From the NCBI RefSeq assembly GCF_001590785.1, contig NZ_LTAO01000040.1, positions 773-64,772 of the forward strand: a stretch of DNA of 64,000 nt, in the 5' to 3' direction. Both the position numbers and the translations under genes were made by a program. Below the pieces are notes generated by a model, which saw nothing but the letters and a program-made list of their open reading frames with translations, did no database searches and was not told the origin of the DNA. Each line of letters begins with the position of its first letter. Position 1 is the stretch's first letter. Of this stretch, positions 62,383-64,000 are shown piece by piece. This DNA is from Alkalihalobacillus trypoxylicola. Lineage in GTDB: Bacteria > Bacillota > Bacilli > Bacillales > Bacillaceae_D.

Positions 62383-62916
62383 TTGTTCGTTTTTCTTATT
62401 ACATTTGTTCTATTTATCGTTTTATTGGTAAAAGTAATGAAGAGTTACATAAAAAAGAAGCCATTTCCAAAGAAAGTATTTTACAGTTTTATTTGTAGCC
62501 TATTTTTGCTTTTTACTCATTATGTATACGTACAATATTTTTTTACGTTTGATTTTATTAATAAGGGAGATATGCAAATAGGTCAAGGACCAATCCTATC
62601 GCCAACGGAAAAATATAGTGCTAATGCTTATTATGAACTTTATGGTGGAGCTGCTGGCGGTGTGAATGTTTGGGTAGAAGTTACTGACCATCAAGAAAAC
62701 AATTCAGTAAAAACCGTATATTATAGTGATGCAAAAACAAATTTTTTTCTTAAATGGGTAGGGGAGTATACACTAGAAATTACGAATAAGCATTTTAATT
62801 ATCCAGATTCTGACCGAAGTATCGAGCTGGATGTAACAAATGAGATATATCATGAGAACGGAGCTGCATGCAAAAGCTTGTTATTAGAATTTACAACCTG
62901 CTATCAGCATTATTAG
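62383..62916 (+). CDS. DUF5412-like membrane protein; start codon unclear
   Basis: About 177 residues from TTG 62383. Two membrane helices (FLITFVLFIVLLVKVM and VFYSFICSLFLLFTHYVYV) are followed by an external domain with PTEKYSANAYYELYGGAAGGVNVWVEV, YYSDAKTNFFLKW and a Cys pair in ACKSLLLEFTTCY, all as I remember DUF5412. A very strong AAGGAGGT lies at 62351-62358, but the codon at its normal distance is ATA (62365), in frame, and no ATG/GTG/TTG occurs before 62383. Either ATA is used, the original ATG was lost, or TTG 62383 is reached inefficiently. Confidence 0.78.
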   Translation: MFVFLITFVLFIVLLVKVMKSYIKKKPFPKKVFYSFICSLFLLFTHYVYVQYFFTFDFINKGDMQIGQGPILSPTEKYSANAYYELYGGAAGGVNVWVEVTDHQENNSVKTVYYSDAKTNFFLKWVGEYTLEITNKHFNYPDSDRSIELDVTNEIYHENGAACKSLLLEFTTCYQHY

Positions 62917-62990
62917 TTTAAAGATGCCCAAACAACATCCAGAAAGCGAGTTTAAAGCTTTTTCACGTGACACATTACCCCAAATAAATA

Positions 62991-63035
62991 AGCCTGTCGA
63001 AAGTCTCATGTATATGAGATTACTATCGACAGGCT
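62991..63035. terminator. long hairpin between converging genes
   Basis: AGCCTGTCGA and TCGACAGGCT form the outer 10-bp stem, with an inner GTCTCAT/ATGAGAT stem. T runs are weak on both sides; it probably serves both the DUF5412 gene and the oxidoreductase gene. Confidence 0.7.
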
Positions 63036-63081
63036 GAAAACACTTATATGAGCATTTTATATAGTCTAAAAAAAGAAAAGC

Positions 63082-64000
63082 TTATCGTTCGAAAGGAACC
63101 CAACCTTCTCTATTTTCAATCTTCTTCCATAAATTTTCGGGAAGTTGATATTTGTCCTTCTCTTTTAATTGTAAAATATATTCAATTTCTTCTAATTGGT
63201 CATTCATTACTAATTGACCCCATCTAGGTGCAATCAGTAGCTCTCTTCCAAAAGCGATGAGCGGAATATTTTTCTCGCGAACCTCTAAAGCTTGGTCAGG
63301 AGTGTTAATACTACCAACAGCTATCAATGGAACACGCTCATTGATTACATCCCTAATGAGCTCCACTCTAGACAAATTCGTCTGCGCAGCTCCTCTATGT
63401 GGAGCTGATAAAGCTTCAGCTAATGAAATGTGAAGATAATCTAACGGTTTATTTGCTAAAGCATCCACCAATGCAAAGGTTTCAGTCATCGTCAGTCCAG
63501 GGGTACTAGGTTCCTCTGGAGAAAATCTATAACCAAGGATAAACGGTTTATTAGCGTATTTTTCGATGATTTCTTGACAAGTATCCACAATCTCTAAAGG
63601 AAATCTCATACGATTTTCATTCGTGCCACCCCACTGATCTTCTCTTATATTGGAGTGAGGAGAATAAAATTGCTGAATTAAATAGCCGTTAGCACCATGT
63701 ATTTCAACACCATCAAACCCTGCATCAATCGCTCTTTTTGTAGCGTCTCCAAACGCCTTAATAATTTCTTTAATTTCATCATGCTGTAAGGAACGAACTC
63801 CTTCTTTAGTAGAAGAAGCAGAGACAACGTCACGATTTGGAACTAACTCTGGAGGACATTGAAAACCGCCATGATGAATTTGGATATTCGCTTTTGCTCC
63901 TTCATTTTGGATAGTCTTCGCTAATTTTTTTAAGCCTGGAAGCATTTCATCACTAAAAATACCGGGCTGACCATAAAAGGCTTTACCATTTTCCGTCACA
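63082..64000 (-). CDS. old-yellow-enzyme family NADH:flavin oxidoreductase, N-terminus outside window
   Basis: 306 residues of the C-terminal part; the frame remains open to the window edge. The TIM barrel is of the OYE/xenobiotic reductase type: IQIHHGGFQ, VEIHGANGYLIQQFYSPHSNIREDQWGG with the substrate-binding His and Asn, RFPLEIVDTCQEII and, at the FMN phosphate site, LIAVGSINTPDQAL and PLIAFGRELLIAP. It reduces activated double bonds or nitro groups with FMN; the physiological substrate is unknown. Sequence N-terminal to VTENGKAFYGQPGIFSDEML, including the start of the barrel, is missing. Confidence 0.93.
   Translation of the reverse strand, partial: VTENGKAFYGQPGIFSDEMLPGLKKLAKTIQNEGAKANIQIHHGGFQCPPELVPNRDVVSASSTKEGVRSLQHDEIKEIIKAFGDATKRAIDAGFDGVEIHGANGYLIQQFYSPHSNIREDQWGGTNENRMRFPLEIVDTCQEIIEKYANKPFILGYRFSPEEPSTPGLTMTETFALVDALANKPLDYLHISLAEALSAPHRGAAQTNLSRVELIRDVINERVPLIAVGSINTPDQALEVREKNIPLIAFGRELLIAPRWGQLVMNDQLEEIEYILQLKEKDKYQLPENLWKKIENREGWVPFER

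Noticed and set aside
1-64000. CRISPR array, tRNA genes, prophage or replication origin
   Set aside because: The only regular repeats are the family A cores, which are too long, too structured and not separated by unique spacers. No tRNA-like TTC/GAATC blocks with flanking stems and no phage or DnaA-box clusters were seen by eye.

Overview
The window is low-GC DNA from an endospore-forming member of the Bacillaceae. Evidence includes coat protein CotD, spore protein Tlp, a Spo0E-like phosphatase, KapB, a YhcN/YlaJ-type lipoprotein, two bacillithiol-era thiol proteins (BrxA and a CGTC thioredoxin), GpsB, a type B RNase P RNA, strong AAGGAGG ribosome sites and many TTG starts. Several gene blocks (ilvA; brxA-ypgR; mrfA-mrfB-cotD-ypsA-gpsB-rnpB-ypsC) follow the order seen in the ilvA-yp* part of Bacillus subtilis-like chromosomes, so this is core chromosome carrying many small dispersed repeats. 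No phage, CRISPR array or tRNA was seen.

Layout. 1-0.5 kb: end of an IS3-family element. 0.5-11.3 kb: small membrane protein, ilvA, an unnoticed 46-codon minus-strand frame, rnz, brxA with a thioredoxin, a phosphoesterase, CvfC/YpgR, a DUF2777-like protein, and an xpaC-like/telA pair. 11.3-18 kb: glutamate synthase gltAB behind a consensus sigma-A promoter with a near-perfect cre box upstream. 18-28 kb: ypjP, kapB, dapA under a lysine riboswitch, a short spo0E-like gene, a spore lipoprotein, cspD, an AbgT-type transporter, a PRC-barrel protein and a MhqD-like hydrolase. 28-30 kb: the lipoprotein class B penicillin-binding protein pbpC. 30.3-42.7 kb: one tightly packed eight-gene operon that combines an ABC-2 transporter, a large surface protein, a MoxR AAA+ ATPase, a DUF58 protein and two membrane-anchored von Willebrand A (vWA) proteins. 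43-46 kb: an aminotransferase and a flavin-type oxidase-like protein between structured repeats. 46-52.5 kb: the mitomycin repair pair mrfA-mrfB, cotD with a sigma-K promoter, ypsA, gpsB, an RNase H-like gene and rnpB. 52.6-55.5 kb: a TrpXYZ-type ABC transporter. 55.8-59.4 kb: tlp, an M29 aminopeptidase, ypsC and small genes. 59.5-64 kb: small membrane and lipoproteins of unknown role, ending in an old-yellow-enzyme gene cut by the window edge.

The most unusual items are two families of structured dispersed repeats. Family A has a core of about 132 nt that occurs six times, in one triple array with an exact 185-bp period, one pair, and one single copy. The arrays lie between related inverted ends, and the cores differ by changes that preserve or extend base pairing, which points to a selected RNA or DNA fold. 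Family B pairs a CCCTCCTT/AAGGAGGG hairpin with a downstream structured stretch; one copy sits inside GGGACAAAAC inverted repeats. The eight-gene MoxR/vWA/ABC operon is the best candidate for an undescribed protein system: every part belongs to a known superfamily, but no defined function is apparent for the combination.
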